Shown piece after piece: positions 47,901 to 54,893 of a DNA stretch of 64,000 nt. Position 1 is the stretch's first letter; each line of letters begins with the position of its first letter. The notes under the pieces are model-generated. The model worked only from the letters and a program-made list of their open reading frames with translations, did not search any database and was not told the DNA's origin. The translations under genes were made by a program, and so were the position numbers. The DNA is from Liolophura sinensis (Eukaryota > Mollusca > Polyplacophora > Chitonida > Chitonidae): assembly GCF_032854445.1 (NCBI RefSeq), contig NC_088301.1, positions 29,374,402 to 29,438,401 on the forward strand, given 5' to 3'.

Positions 47901-50748
47901 GCATGTCCTTGATGCTGGAAATCCCCTTTCTCATTGGCCTTGTGGGTATACAGAAACACGAATTTCTCTCGTATATCTTAATCTGATGTGTGTCCTTCAT
48001 ACTGGCAATCTCCAACCTCTTTACCTTAATTATTTTGTTTTCATGTGTTTACATGTACATGGTTGATTTCCTCGTGCTCTTTGCTGTGTGTCAAATGTCT
48101 TCGTACACACCGATACATAAAGTGCTTCTAACGTGCTTCTATCTGCACTGAGTCAAGTCAACGTTTCCTGTTTTTCTGCTTTAAAAAAATTGTGCATCAG
48201 CACTTCCCCTCCGGGTGACGATTTCGCATCTAGTTGCAAGAGGTCCTTAGCGACACTTTTTGCTTTCCAAAAAAACAAAAAAAAAACGTTTGACGACAAC
48301 CGGCGTTTTCAGTGGTTGTGGAAACATAAAAAATGTGAAGTTTTTGTCCAATTAGTTTTTTGTTGCAAGAAATCAACCCAAAATAACAGATAACTTTCAT
48401 TTCTGTTAGTATGTTTTTTTCTCGCATAGTGATGAATTTAATAGCTTGGCGTTTGTTCGTGAATGTTTGTACTAGATGATGTGAACACTTTGTCTTTGTG
48501 TCTGGTTCTTCCCACCATAATGCCGTCCGCCGTCGAACAATTAGGTGAAATATTCTTGAGTACAGCGTAAACCAGCAGTCAAAAAATACACTTGTCTTTG
48601 TTGACAGACTGAGGTTGAAGTTGGAGTGCTTCGTAAGGCTTTTTGGTGTATGAAGCGCTGGGAGAAGCCGTTGTATGATAAGCTGTATGAAATGTACATG
48701 CTGGTCTTACTCTTCATCATACCTGTCTTCATCATGGTCATCGCTTACGCTGGCATCTGCCGTGAGCTGTGGGTCGTGACGTCACATCGGGCACAGCTGC
48801 GGGCGTCAAGGTAATACATACAATTTAAACTCGTGTTATCAGTTCATATCTTGTGCTGGGATTACACTATCAGTAAAACTTGTCCAGAAGCCATTCCTGT
48901 GAAATTAGCGATGGAATTTTGCCTTACAATGCTCAAGCGCCAGAAATTTTCTGCAAACGTTAAATCTAATCGATTTTTTCCTGTTACCGTACAATAGCCC
49001 AAATAATTATCTTTTACAAAATGTCAGTCTCGTCTGTGGTACTAAAGTTACAAAGTGAGTTCCATTTTTGTATCATTTGTTGAATCATTTTAAGACTAAA
49101 TAGCACAGGTAAGAGTTTAATATTTACTAAAATCCAGTATTTGAGTTACTTTGAAGTAATACAGAAAACTGATTTGATTAGCAAATATGTTTGTTTTTTT
49201 TTTGGGGGGGGGGGGGGGAGGGAGAAAAACTTTCTGGTACTGTCCCCATGACTTGCTAATGGACAAGACAGTACCTGTGTCCATCAGCTTAGTACATGAA
49301 AAATGTGAACTCCAGGATCAAGAACAAGAAAAAACAGCATCCCCAACAAGAACAAAAAAGCCAGTAATGTGCCGTTCTGCAGAGTGTAATGTTACTATTA
49401 TACTGCTTTGTTTCAGCGATGTCCAAACTATGTATTACCATCCTGCCGGGCATACGGTGGCTCCTGTAGCCAGATCCTACTTCGCTAAACAAAAAGTCAA
49501 GAAAGTCTCAAAGGAAGATGACAACACTAGGAGACAGGTAAAGAAATTAAAAAGAATGGAACAAAAACTGAAAATAATATTGACTTTAAATATAAAAGAC
49601 TACAACCTAGAGGGGAAAAGTAGAGCAGCGAGGACAGTGTGACAGTTGGCAAATAGTCTCACGTAACCGGGGAAATCCTTGTCATTTTATCTCAGTTATT
49701 GTTTTATTCTAACTGTTCATATAAATACTGACCTCCTATCACCATAGTTGAAGCAAAACATCATTGATACCTGGTGTTATAAGCCTGGACCGTTTGAGTT
49801 TGCTGAAAAGGACGAAGCCAGGACATGTCGCCGCAGACAGAGTTCGCGGCCCAAAAGACTATGTGAATGCGCATACTCCAGGCATATAGTGACAAAAATA
49901 TCACAGTGTAGATTATGAAGGCTTGCCCGTAATCTTTCATCGCTGATAGAGACGGATGGACGAAAGAATTCTTCATAAGGCCTTCTAGTTTTGCAAAACT
50001 AGACGACTCTTTCAATCAGAAGCTCCCTGGAACGTTTAGCACTCAGGTGTATGTGTGAGAGAACAAGAGCTTCGGGCAAGGACATATGTGGGCCTATAAA
50101 GAACGTAAAGGAATAAATGAATGGAAAATATTAAACATTTTAACACGGCCAAATTGATTCGAAGAACTGACAATATAAATTCATTTGTTCGGGTGTTTTT
50201 TATGTAATGGTCACCGCGCTATTGTGTCAGATAAATACAATTCTGAACACCATTTTAATGGAGTTAAGTGGAGGTGATTGTAAGTGTGATATTAACTTTT
50301 TTTCGTGTAGGTCATCCAGATGTTGGTGGTTGTTGTCGTACTGTTTGCAGTGTGTTGGGGACCAATACTGATTAACAACGTTTTGGCTGCCTGGGGAGTC
50401 ATACACAAACTTCACTACGCCTACCTCAAGCCCATGAGACAGGCGTTTTTCCTTATGTCCTACCTTAACAGTTGTGTCAACCCAATCGTCTATGGATTTA
50501 TGTCTAAAAATTTTCGAGAAAGGTTTCGTCACGCGATTTGTCGCGCGTGCGGACGCCGGATGTGGCTGTCCCGATGGTTTCGTAAGCGGAAACATGAGCG
50601 AGGAAATCGACCCTCTAGACTGACTGGAACCATCAGCATGTCGAGAACAATGTCCATGAGAACGGACCTGGAGACAGACCAGACAGACTACCTGTCAGAT
50701 ACCATACGGCCCATAGCCCCTTTCGAAAACAGCTCCGATACGACTTAA
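8033..50748 (+). CDS. Class A (rhodopsin-like) neuropeptide-type GPCR, complete, six coding exons
   Basis: I joined 8033-8371, 38790-38911, 46867-46990, 48608-48810, 49417-49537 and 50311-50748. Every junction is GT-AG, and the total is 1347 bases, giving 448 residues and a TAA. The product is a plasma-membrane seven-helix receptor expected to couple an extracellular peptide to G proteins. Landmarks are N74 in TM1, the LASAD box with D102 in TM2, C129 before TM3 paired with C209 in ECL2, E153-R154-F155 at the end of TM3, W181 in TM4, FxxCWxP (315-321) in TM6 and NPIVY (360-364) in TM7. Cysteines 380 and 383 after helix 8 could be palmitoylated, and a Ser/Thr-rich tail follows. Intron phases are 0, 2, 0, 2 and 0. 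By eye it fits the CCK/QRFP/TRH/ghrelin/trissin-receptor-like peptide group; the exact subfamily is inference. No frame break or missing key residue is seen. Confidence 0.95.
8811..8902. repeat. (TA)n microsatellite in intron 1
   Basis: About 92 bases of AT repeats with one C interruption near 8868. Confidence 0.98.
10325..10390 (+). repeat. Interspersed repeat family C fragment
   Basis: AATTAGAATAAAAGCCTGAT, TGAGGTAAATTGACAGGAGG and CCGTATTTCACCC match the family start. Confidence 0.7.
10918..11082. repeat. Fold-back element with about 50-bp inverted arms
   Basis: The left arm (10918-10966) starts GATGGTTTGTAATGGCAGCC and the right arm (11032-11082) ends GGCTGCCATTGCAAACCATC. The arms are about 85-90% complementary around a 65-base loop. 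Likely a MITE-like or fold-back transposon relic. Confidence 0.85.
11870..12175. repeat. Tandem repeat, about 57-64 bp unit, five copies
   Basis: GTCTAGCTAT(GAATCTGTTC) recurs at about 11887, 11946, 12007 (as ATCTCGCTAT), 12070 and 12131, each followed by TTAAGTGGATGGTTTGAC. The last two copies are almost identical. Confidence 0.88.
12611..12680 (-). mobile_element. SINE family A fragment
   Basis: Matches the 3' segment (GGTGTTTTACGCCGTACTCA ... GCATTATGGTGAG); the tRNA-like head is missing. Confidence 0.7.
15488..15560 (-). mobile_element. SINE family A fragment
   Basis: GATTGGTGTTTTACGACGTA followed by AAGAATATTTCACTTATTCG matches the 3' end of family A; truncated. Confidence 0.7.
15650..15985 (-). 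mobile_element. SINE family B relative, near full
   Basis: On the minus strand it has a tRNA-like head with GGGATCAAACCCGG (B box), CCTCGCTTGGCGCTCAGCAC, GCGGCATGGACTCGCCCGG, then the family-B tail with ACGACGTTAAACC. No protein is encoded. Confidence 0.85.
16838..16885 (-). repeat. Interspersed repeat family C fragment
   Basis: GATATACGGCCTCTTGTCAA and ATTACCTCAG on the + strand are the reverse of the GAGGTAA-TTGACAAGAGGCCGT part of family C. Confidence 0.55.
20383..20445 (-). mobile_element. SINE family B, extreme 5' truncation (63 bp) with 15-bp target duplication
   Basis: Only the 3' end is present: GAGTGAGTGAGTGCTTGGGG ... CAATTTTTCAGTCATATGAC. ACAATATTAGGTAGA occurs exactly on both sides (20368-20382 and 20446-20460). 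Confidence 0.93.
20470..21120. repeat. Minisatellite with 34-bp monomers that become a 68-bp higher-order unit
   Basis: The left part (to about 20750) is a run of diverged ~34-bp monomers of the type GTGAATCC-GCCATTGTATGTCC-AGTGCCTTTTG. The right part (about 20760-21115) is a 68-bp dimer unit (period checked at 20835 and 20903) whose copies are nearly identical. Confidence 0.9.
21888..21990 (+). repeat. Interspersed repeat family C copy
   Basis: TAGAATAAAACACTAACTGA, CACAAGAGGCGGTATTTCAC and CATACTGCCGTCGCTGTTCT match the copy at 42250. Confidence 0.78.
22163..22300. mobile_element. Palindromic MITE-like element, copy 1
   Basis: GTTTCATGAAGCTTAATTAG at the left and CTTAGCTAAGTGAGCTTCAT-GAAAC at the right are inverted. 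Inside is CTTAGCTAAGTGCACTTTAT. No coding capacity. Confidence 0.85.
22548..22662. mobile_element. Palindromic MITE-like element, copy 2
   Basis: About 85-90% like copy 1, in the same orientation 385 bases away, with the same GTTTCATGAAGCTTA start and GTGAGTTTCATGAAA end. Confidence 0.85.
24020..24310. repeat. Minisatellite, 44-bp unit, seven copies
   Basis: CAGCCCTTGCTGGCTCTTGG recurs at 24024, 24068, 24112, 24156, 24200, 24244 and 24288, an exact 44-base period with few changes. Confidence 0.95.
24325..25775. repeat. Satellite of about 14-bp units, roughly 100 copies
   Basis: The unit is GTGACGAGGTGTAT with variants (CTGAGGTGTATGTG, GACCAGGTGTATGT, GACAAGGTGT). Because 14 is not a multiple of 3 and the unit lacks minus-strand stops, the minus strand is open in all frames as a 14-residue repeat (LVTYTSSHTPRH-like). 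I treat these frames as artefacts. Confidence 0.95.
25884..25945 (+). mobile_element. SINE family A tail fragment
   Basis: CTCTGTCCGGTTTCCACCCA plus AAATCAAATCAATCAATAAA matches the end of family A; it lies just beyond the 14-bp satellite. Confidence 0.5.
29930..30045 (+). repeat. Repeat family D, copy 1 (shortened)
   Basis: TTCTTTGGTGGTTTGTGTTA, CGTCGTTTTGGGAGTTGGCC, TTGCGATT and GACGGCTGGTATACGGGTAC match the copy at 33088-33285, but about 90 internal bases are missing. Confidence 0.7.
30571..30785. mobile_element. MITE-like element with 28-bp terminal inverted repeats
   Basis: The left arm (30571-30598) starts AATTAATTTGTTAAATTTAA and the right arm (30758-30785) is its inverse with two or three mismatches. 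The about 215-base element is AT-rich and non-coding. I could not fix the target duplication because the flanks are A/T runs. Confidence 0.82.
32873..33082 (+). mobile_element. SINE family B, 5'-truncated
   Basis: GGCTCGGGTGGGGCGGTTTA through ACGACGTTAAGCCCAAGCAC and an ACTCACTCACTC tail, close to the copy at 54894-55214. I found no clear target duplication. Confidence 0.88.
33088..33285 (+). repeat. Repeat family D, copy 2
   Basis: TTCTTTGGAGGTTTGTATTA, CGTCGTTTTGGGAATTGGCC and GTCGGCTGGTATACGAATGT match copy 1 in the same order. It directly follows the SINE at 32873-33082. Class unknown. Confidence 0.7.
35468..35600. mobile_element. Palindromic MITE-like element, distant relative
   Basis: CCCAATTTCACGAAGCTCTC at the left and AAGAGTGCTTCGTGGAAGGG at the right form inverted ends, with CGCAACTACCATGACGACG inside. 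Same general design as the 22163 and 22548 elements, but diverged. Confidence 0.65.
35832..35837 (-). terminator. Poly(A) signal on the minus strand after the candidate small gene
   Basis: AATAAA on the minus strand (TTTATT on +) lies about 62 bases after the TAA of the 35900-36139 frame. Its placement supports that frame as a real 3' end, although the hexamer is common in AT-rich DNA. Confidence 0.35.
35900..36139 (-). CDS. Candidate small minus-strand gene or terminal exon nested in intron 1
   Basis: From ATG (36139-36137) the frame codes 79 residues and ends in TAA at 35902-35900. An AATAAA follows on the same strand at 35837-35832. The first about 20 residues (MTVVVLVPVIFLVFQSFIY) are strongly hydrophobic, like a signal peptide or membrane anchor. 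They are followed by VLLKAVKRLFGRR, a cationic stretch holding dibasic sites and a Gly-Arg-Arg amidation-type signal. Alternatively, TTTTCTTAGTTTTCCAG| is a good acceptor at 36095-36096, which would make 36094-35900 the last exon of a longer gene whose upstream exons I cannot find. I do not recognise the family. The ATG context is weak. Confidence 0.35.
   Translation of the reverse strand: MTVVVLVPVIFLVFQSFIYTFEGSRVLLKAVKRLFGRRSHPNLINQLDTAIAKLASVNNSRSINNQIGSASKAEGPKML
36306..36513. repeat. Tandem duplication, 104-bp unit, two copies
   Basis: ATGTAAACTTCATGAGTTAG starts at 36306 and its near copy at 36410; each runs through GGGGAGCCTTTGTGAGTTAG to a GTCAAGC-CATA end. About 93-95% identical. 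Confidence 0.93.
36607..36852 (-). mobile_element. tRNA-derived SINE (family A), second near-full copy
   Basis: Same structure and orientation as the copy at 4662-4934, but lacking about 27 bases in the middle (the ATTATGGTGGGTGG segment). The likely short target duplication is GATATAAT at 36599-36606 and 36853-36860. Confidence 0.88.
37192..37290 (+). mobile_element. SINE family A fragment, opposite orientation
   Basis: CCAGCAACCTGCGGATTGTC, then CCACCATAATAGTGG, then AACACCAATCAAATAAGTGA match the body and tail of family A on the + strand; diverged. Confidence 0.7.
38396..38528 (+). repeat. G-rich minisatellite with many G-quadruplex runs, before GPCR exon 2
   Basis: Built from GGGCTGGGTGGTG and related units with more than a dozen GGG runs on the + (sense) strand, ending 262 bases before the exon-2 acceptor. 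In the pre-mRNA this would be a G-quadruplex-prone stretch. Confidence 0.93.
38790..38911 (+). CDS. GPCR exon 2: ECL1 and TM3 up to the ER(F) motif
   Basis: The acceptor is TTCCCACAG| and the donor is AG|GTAAGA. The exon codes residues 114-153 and the first two bases of R154. It supplies the ECL1 tryptophan (W122), the TM3 cysteine C129 that normally forms the disulfide to ECL2, and TM3 ending in SVER. The intron splits the arginine codon of the (D/E)R(Y/F) motif, a known old intron position in rhodopsin-like receptor genes. The exon is too short and too isolated to show as an obvious open frame; it was found because its translation continues exon 1 in phase 0. Confidence 0.94.
42250..42365 (+). 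repeat. Interspersed repeat family C (ATGAACAGTTAGAATAA), best copy
   Basis: Starts ATGAACAGTTAGAATAAGAC, then CTTAACTGAGGTACACTGAT, TTTCACCGGTTACG and CACACTGTCGTCGCTTCTCC. Other copies are at about 180-245 (+), 10325-10385 (+), 16838-16885 (-), 21888-21990 (+) and 49632-49728 (-). No coding capacity or clear ends, so the class is unknown. Confidence 0.8.
43230..43452. repeat. Minisatellite, 37-bp unit, six copies, in intron 2
   Basis: GTGAGGAGTATTATGTTCTG recurs with an exact 37-base period (GAGGAG at 43240, 43277, 43314, 43351, 43388 and 43425). Copies 3 to 6 are essentially identical. Confidence 0.96.
44310..44450 (+). mobile_element. SINE family B relative, fragment
   Basis: GGTACTACCTCGCTTGGCAC, GGCCAAGTACTGGTCAC and CTGACTGGGTAGAGTGTC match the middle of the 15650-15985 element on the other strand. 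Confidence 0.65.
46867..46990 (+). CDS. GPCR exon 3: ICL2 and TM4
   Basis: The acceptor is TTTTTCACCCTCAG| and the donor is CAG|GTAAGT. One base completes R154, then 41 codons encode residues 155-195. ICL2 reads FIAILFPLQAKS, typical of peptide receptors, and TM4 contains W181 and P190. The last 76 bases (46915-46990) are the founder of a tandem array that fills the start of the next intron. This first donor is the one that joins exon 4 in frame. A 97-base extension to the second donor would meet TGA immediately inside exon 4. Confidence 0.93.
46915..48030 (+). repeat. Tandem array of the exon-3 end plus its splice donor (97-bp unit, about 11 extra copies)
   Basis: The unit is the last 76 bases of exon 3 joined to the first 21 bases of intron 3. 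Copies end at 47087, 47184 and 47281 (97-bp steps, nearly identical to the exon), then at 47385 (104), about 47483 (98, donor lost) and 47553 (70, shortened). They continue at 47650, 47747, 47844 and about 47940 (97-bp steps, a second similar subgroup), with a decayed last copy to about 48030. Intact GTAAGT or GTAAGC follows CAG at 46991, 47088, 47185, 47282, 47386, 47651, 47748 and 47845. The copies lack the first 48 bases of exon 3 and its acceptor, so they are not full alternative exons. Confidence 0.95.
48508..48585 (+). mobile_element. SINE family A fragment just before GPCR exon 4
   Basis: CCCACCATAATGCCGTCCGC and GTGAAATATTCTTGAGTACA match the SINE tail. It ends about 25 bases before the exon-4 acceptor, so part of the pre-acceptor intron sequence is SINE-derived. 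Confidence 0.75.
48608..48810 (+). CDS. GPCR exon 4: ECL2 and TM5
   Basis: The acceptor is TTTGTTGACAG| and the donor is TCAAG|GTAATA. It codes residues 196-262 and two bases of S263. ECL2 contains C209 (in FWCMKRW), the expected partner of C129. TM5 is about residues 222-245 with P234 and ends in AYAGICRELW, a form common in peptide receptors. The exon then enters the third intracellular loop. It starts in phase 0, matching the end of exon 3. Confidence 0.94.
48811..49416 (+). other. Intron 4 of the GPCR gene
   Basis: A 606-base GT-AG intron. Its only notable content is a homopolymer block, about T10 followed by G15, at 49194-49218. Confidence 0.85.
49194..49218. repeat. T10-G15 homopolymer block in intron 4
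   Basis: A run of T followed at once by a run of G; the exact lengths are prone to sequencing error. Confidence 0.85.
49417..49537 (+). CDS. GPCR exon 5: third intracellular loop
   Basis: The acceptor is CTTTGTTTCAG| and the donor is AGACAG|GTAAAG. It completes S263 and codes residues 264-303. The segment is hydrophilic, contains HTVAPVARSYFAKQKVKKVSKEDD and ends in TRRQ, the basic stretch that leads into TM6 in this receptor class. The long third loop is where G-protein choice is largely set. This is the least conserved exon, so the call rests on splice sites and on the exact phase match (phase 2 in, phase 0 out). Confidence 0.85.
49538..50310 (+). other. Intron 5 of the GPCR gene
   Basis: A 773-base GT-AG intron. 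It contains a reverse copy of the ATGAACAGTTAGAATAA interspersed repeat at about 49632-49728; I see nothing else. Confidence 0.85.
49632..49728 (-). repeat. Interspersed repeat family C copy in intron 5
   Basis: On the minus strand: ATGAACAGTTAGAATAAAAC, AACTGAGATAAAATGACAAG, CCGGTTACGTGAGAC, TTTGCCAACTGTCACAC, in the same order as the copy at 42250. Confidence 0.78.
50311..50748 (+). CDS. GPCR exon 6: TM6, TM7, helix 8 and cytoplasmic tail
   Basis: The acceptor is TTTTTTTCGTGTAG|. The exon codes residues 304-448 and ends in TAA. TM6 begins VIQMLVVVVVLFAVCWGP with the W319/P321 toggle motif. TM7 ends in SCVNPIVYGFMSKNFRERF, with NPxxY followed by the helix-8 phenylalanine. Cysteines 380 and 383 are candidate palmitoylation sites. 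The tail has basic clusters and many Ser/Thr residues, suitable for GRK/arrestin control by family knowledge. Confidence 0.96.
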   Translation, partial: VIQMLVVVVVLFAVCWGPILINNVLAAWGVIHKLHYAYLKPMRQAFFLMSYLNSCVNPIVYGFMSKNFRERFRHAICRACGRRMWLSRWFRKRKHERGNRPSRLTGTISMSRTMSMRTDLETDQTDYLSDTIRPIAPFENSSDTT

Positions 50749-50950
50749 GATGAATGAAGGCACACAACGCAGCCCTCCGGTTAAATTTTGCTACAGACGG
50801 AAAATTGTCCGAGTCTGCTTTGGTTTAAAGAGGAAAAACACAGTAATTTGTTATTTATGGCTTATGTCAACAGGTACTTCAAGACGCCATACAATACCAT
50901 ATATCAGCGTTTAAGTTTTGAACGACAATAAACTTTGTTCAGACCTTTGT
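50749..50950 (+). other. GPCR 3' untranslated region (short form)
   Basis: The sequence from the stop codon to just past the AATAAA at 50927 has no further coding frame. The cleavage point is inferred as roughly 10-25 bases after the hexamer, because a GT-rich stretch (TTTGTGGTCTGTAAATTTGTTG) follows at 50944-50966. Confidence 0.6.
50927..50932 (+). terminator. Poly(A) signal AATAAA of the GPCR gene
   Basis: A perfect AATAAA lies 179 bases after the stop and is followed by a GT-rich downstream element. A second AATAAA at 51314-51319 could give a longer 3' end. Confidence 0.7.
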
Positions 50951-51144
50951 GGTCTGTAAATTTGTTGTAAGATGAGTATTTTTTTTCAGAATGAAAGCGA
51001 TGACTTTAGTTTTCTTTCTAGTTTAAGGAAAATTGTATTTCCAAATACACGGATGATGGAGTGTGATTGTAACCTTCTAGGTGTTGGCGTAAGACGGTTT
51101 TTTCCGGGTGAACTTCCCCTCACAGCAGAATGAGTTTAAGTTTG

Positions 51145-51203
51145 TAGGCGTGTCAGTTCTGTGTAGGCGTGTCAGTTCTGTGTAGGCGTGTCAGTTCTGT
51201 GTA
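51145..51203. repeat. Three direct 19-bp repeats
   Basis: AGGCGTGTCAGTTCTGTGT occurs three times in a row, about 200 bases after the main poly(A) signal. Confidence 0.93.
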
Positions 51204-52544
51204 TTCATAGCATTCATCTATTCAACAAGTGACTTCCTCCGGGGATGTACCATCTCCTCCCCTGAGTCAAACTTGTTATATCGTATTGACGGAGTGCTTG
51301 CAGTAATCAGATAAATAAAGGGCGAAGCGTGCAGCACCAATTAGTTAAAAAAAGTACTGATAAGTAAATCAGTAAATGAAAGGAATAAGTAAGGAGATAT
51401 TTCCAAAGTGGCTAATTAATTTTAAATGAAATGAAATGATTCATTATTTTTTAATCTTTAAATTGAGAATGAGGTCATTGATTGGTGACATAAATTTTAA
51501 TGAGGTAATGCATGGCTTAGTTATTGCACAGTTGCTTTTATGTATTAAATTATAGGCAACAGAAAGTCGCGTTTAAACTATAAGTATGTTACTTTTCAAA
51601 CGCGCGGGAAGGTTGTATTCATTGTTTATCTATTGACATGTGTTTACATTTGTATCATTACGAGGCCGAATCCGTTTTCCTCGCAGAAATATATGTGTGG
51701 AATTTAATGGAAAAAAATCCGACATGTGTCGGCAAGGACATTGGTGTACTATAGTCGCCCTTCACCGGCTGCTGGATATTGTCACCTTGTTAGTATGTTA
51801 TTGCCATTGTAAATTCACGATAGAACAAGTGTGCTAAACAATTATCTGCCTGTATGCAGCTTGCTTAAGGAGGCTTCACGGACGAACGATCTGCAAGAGG
51901 AGTGCATTGCTTCAGATCTCAGAAAGATGTACACATCCAGAACTACTGGTGTACTAGTATATTTACCCCATGTATATGTAACGGGCTAAATCAGCTGGTA
52001 ATGGAAAAATGATGTTTAATGGTGATAAGGAAAATGTGGAAACTCTGACAAACCGACAGTGATCAGAAAAACGCAAGCCTCGTAATACGTGGCTCTAGAG
52101 TCTTCTGCAACTCGTGGATCGAGGATATGATAGCGCAAAAATAGTGGCAGATTGTAGACTTTGATGTATTGTCCGCGTTGTCTTTCTCGCGATGCAAAGC
52201 TCGTGCGGGTCGAAAACGAGGGTATAAGTGACGAAAACGAGCGGACGTTTTTCGTGTTCTTTATTGTAAATATGAAAACCTATTTATGTAAAATTTAATA
52301 ACGTATTAAGGAAAAATTTGAAAATATCTGTTTTTTTTCTTCTGTAAAACATTTGTTTTAGATTAATAGATTGTTATTTAGGTTTTGAAATAAATGCCTG
52401 ATTTACCCCCTCAGTTCTTGTTTGGTTGAAAATACATATACACGCACCTTTTATAGAAGAAATCTCACAGTTTGCAAGCTGACTAAACAACTCGATCGTT
52501 CAAATAAAACAAGCAGTGTTATGGGTAGATTAGGACTCTGCCCA

Positions 52545-52725
52545 GCCACGCAGTCCTGACTCCTTCAGTACAGACCATTAGCGCTTAGACCAACGTGGTT
52601 GTGTGTTCGAATCAAGCTTACCGCATATTCTGTCCGATTTCTTTGGACCATCAACTTGTCAAATGTCTTTAAGAGAAATAGACTTGAGTTCGGCGTAAAA
52701 CACCAATCTACTAAATAAAATATAC
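52545..52725 (+). mobile_element. tRNA-like SINE with family-A style tail
   Basis: A tRNA-like head with a B-box-like GTGTTCGAATCAAG near 52604 is followed by TTCGGCGTAAAACACCAATC and an A-rich end. Diverged copy. Confidence 0.6.
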
Positions 52726-54287
52726 AAACAAACGCATATCATTGTGGACTGATAGTACTGAAGGATGTCAATACTAATTTTGAAGGCACTAGGCCAGATA
52801 CACTAACATGAAGTATATATCAGATGAAAGACCATGAAAACTGTCCAGAAAAATAGTTTGATCTGTTTTTTTAGGAATTTTTTCAACCATGTAAAATGTC
52901 ATGAAAACATCCCATTCTACGGTGATCTGTTGGGACCTAGAGGATATAAGTGGCGTCACATCCATACTTTTGACATGAAATAGTTTATTTCAAGGTCCAG
53001 TCGGTGAATGCGTGCATATTTCTGTACGCTTGTGCAGTTTGATTGATTAGCAGTCTATGTGTGTCAAGAGTCAAAAAGTTGATCTGACGTCACTGGTCCC
53101 GATTTCTTCAGAAAACCGTAGAATCCAAAGCTTCAAATGCAATTTACTTGAACTAAAACATTTTCAAAAAAATAAATCGAGCTACTTTCCTAAACAGTAG
53201 TTATCGGGACTTTAATCGGAAAGATATTTCACGTTATTGTTGTCTTCTCCTTTAAACCTCAACCGATAAGCCCATAACGTGATCTTTTACCATTAACTGA
53301 TGTTGACCGGTGGATGGATGATCGAAGTGAAGGCCCTGGTAACTTATACATAATACGCACGTTTCGAGACGCGACGGTACAACAACAACGAACAAGTTGA
53401 TACTGCAGAATAGTTGACTTATGTCTAGCATGCGTAATATCTCAAAATTTTGCACGATAGCGTTTGAGCTACATGCATGTGTAAAGATTTATACATGTCA
53501 GTTGTCATCAAAGCTGTCGGGTAACGTTTTCGTATTAATGTCATCTTTGAAACATGTTATGCAGTGTTTCAGTCGAAGGGCATCATTCTATCAGGGAATA
53601 CAGGAATTAACAGAATTCGTTTGCACATAGTGTAGGTGGTGTACTGTTTTCAGCTTTCCCCTCCACTGGTTTCCGTACGATATTTTACTTAGACGTCCTT
53701 GATAGGTCTGGAATTTGGTATGTAGATTCCTTGGCATGACCTGTTCTTTATTACCATCGTCCGTCTGGCGTTTCTACGCAATATCACGAGTTAATGTTTG
53801 TCTTATACGTGTCCAGCCGTCCGTCCGTCGGTTTTTTGCGTCTGTTCTTGTTTTGGTATTTGGTTGCCTTGGCATGAGACCTTACTAAGGCTATGGGCCC
53901 TTTGCGTTACTCTTTGTGTCTGTTCATCTGTCTGTTATCTACAAACAGGTCTATCTACAAGCACACTGACTCGATCTATTTCAGTGATCACATCCGGCCT
54001 CAATACCATTGATATATTTGGTACATTAGGTACTGTTAAAGTATACCTGGGAAGTTAGAAAGTTTGCTAATTTCTTTGACAAAGTTAGTACTGTGCGGGC
54101 TGAAGTTTCGAACACTGTTTTGATTTTTATGTACTTTCTTGATTCATGCAATAGTAAGCTTCTTTGCATAATTATCCCATTCTTCATTCGGAAACACAAA
54201 TTAAATAATTGTGATGATGAATGCAATTCAAAATTACTCATTTACACTTACCCTTCATAGTAGACTTTCCCACTTAAAAGTTTATTT

Positions 54288-54362
54288 ACTTGACTGGTGT
54301 TTTACGCCCAAATCCACGGTCATCCTCAGGTTGCTGACAGACCTCCCTACACCCAGTTAACT
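54288..54362 (-). mobile_element. SINE family A fragment
   Basis: GACTGGTGTTTTACGCCCAA is followed directly by CCACGGTCATCCTCAGGTTG and GCTGACAGACCTCCC, so the central part is deleted. Confidence 0.65.
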
Positions 54363-54893
54363 AATCTGACAGTGGTATGCAGGGAGGGGGTACATTACAA
54401 GCACTGCAACAAGATTTTAAACAGATTGCATGAGCATAACCTACATATGATAATGCCTGCAACGGCAGTTCAGTTATATTTCTTATTTGGTTATAAGAAT
54501 AATAATCAAAAACAAAAAAAAAAAAACTGCTATCGCAGTCAACAGTTGACATGCCATCTGTCAATGCACCTGTGTTTTCAGATATTCTACAGCCCTGCTT
54601 AACTATCAAAATTCAGGTTCTTCAAATTGATCTGACTGTTGTGTAAGGATAGTAAGTTTGATTAATCAATAAATATAATTGTCATCAATTAAATAATAAT
54701 AATAAAAATAATCTCTAGAGACAAACACTTCGAGCTGTGGAGATTTGATCTACTGATGCAGTTAGCCTGGTTTCGAGCTAACATATGGCTCTTAAAGAAT
54801 CGTGATGTTGAGGTTTATTGAAAACAAAGAAAATATCTACTTTGCAATATTAGGTGTAATATACGGAGATATGTACACTGAAGTCGACAGGGT

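Noticed and set aside
47483-48015. Minus-strand repeat frames over the exon-3 array
   Set aside because: They are antisense shadows of the duplicated exon end, with no splice or poly(A) support.
46867-48030. Array units as mutually exclusive alternative TM4 exons
   Set aside because: Copies lack the first 48 bases of exon 3 and its acceptor, and their 97-base length breaks the frame.
50227-50595. 122-codon minus-strand frame
   Set aside because: It lies opposite receptor exon 6, whose + strand translation has clear TM6/TM7 motifs.
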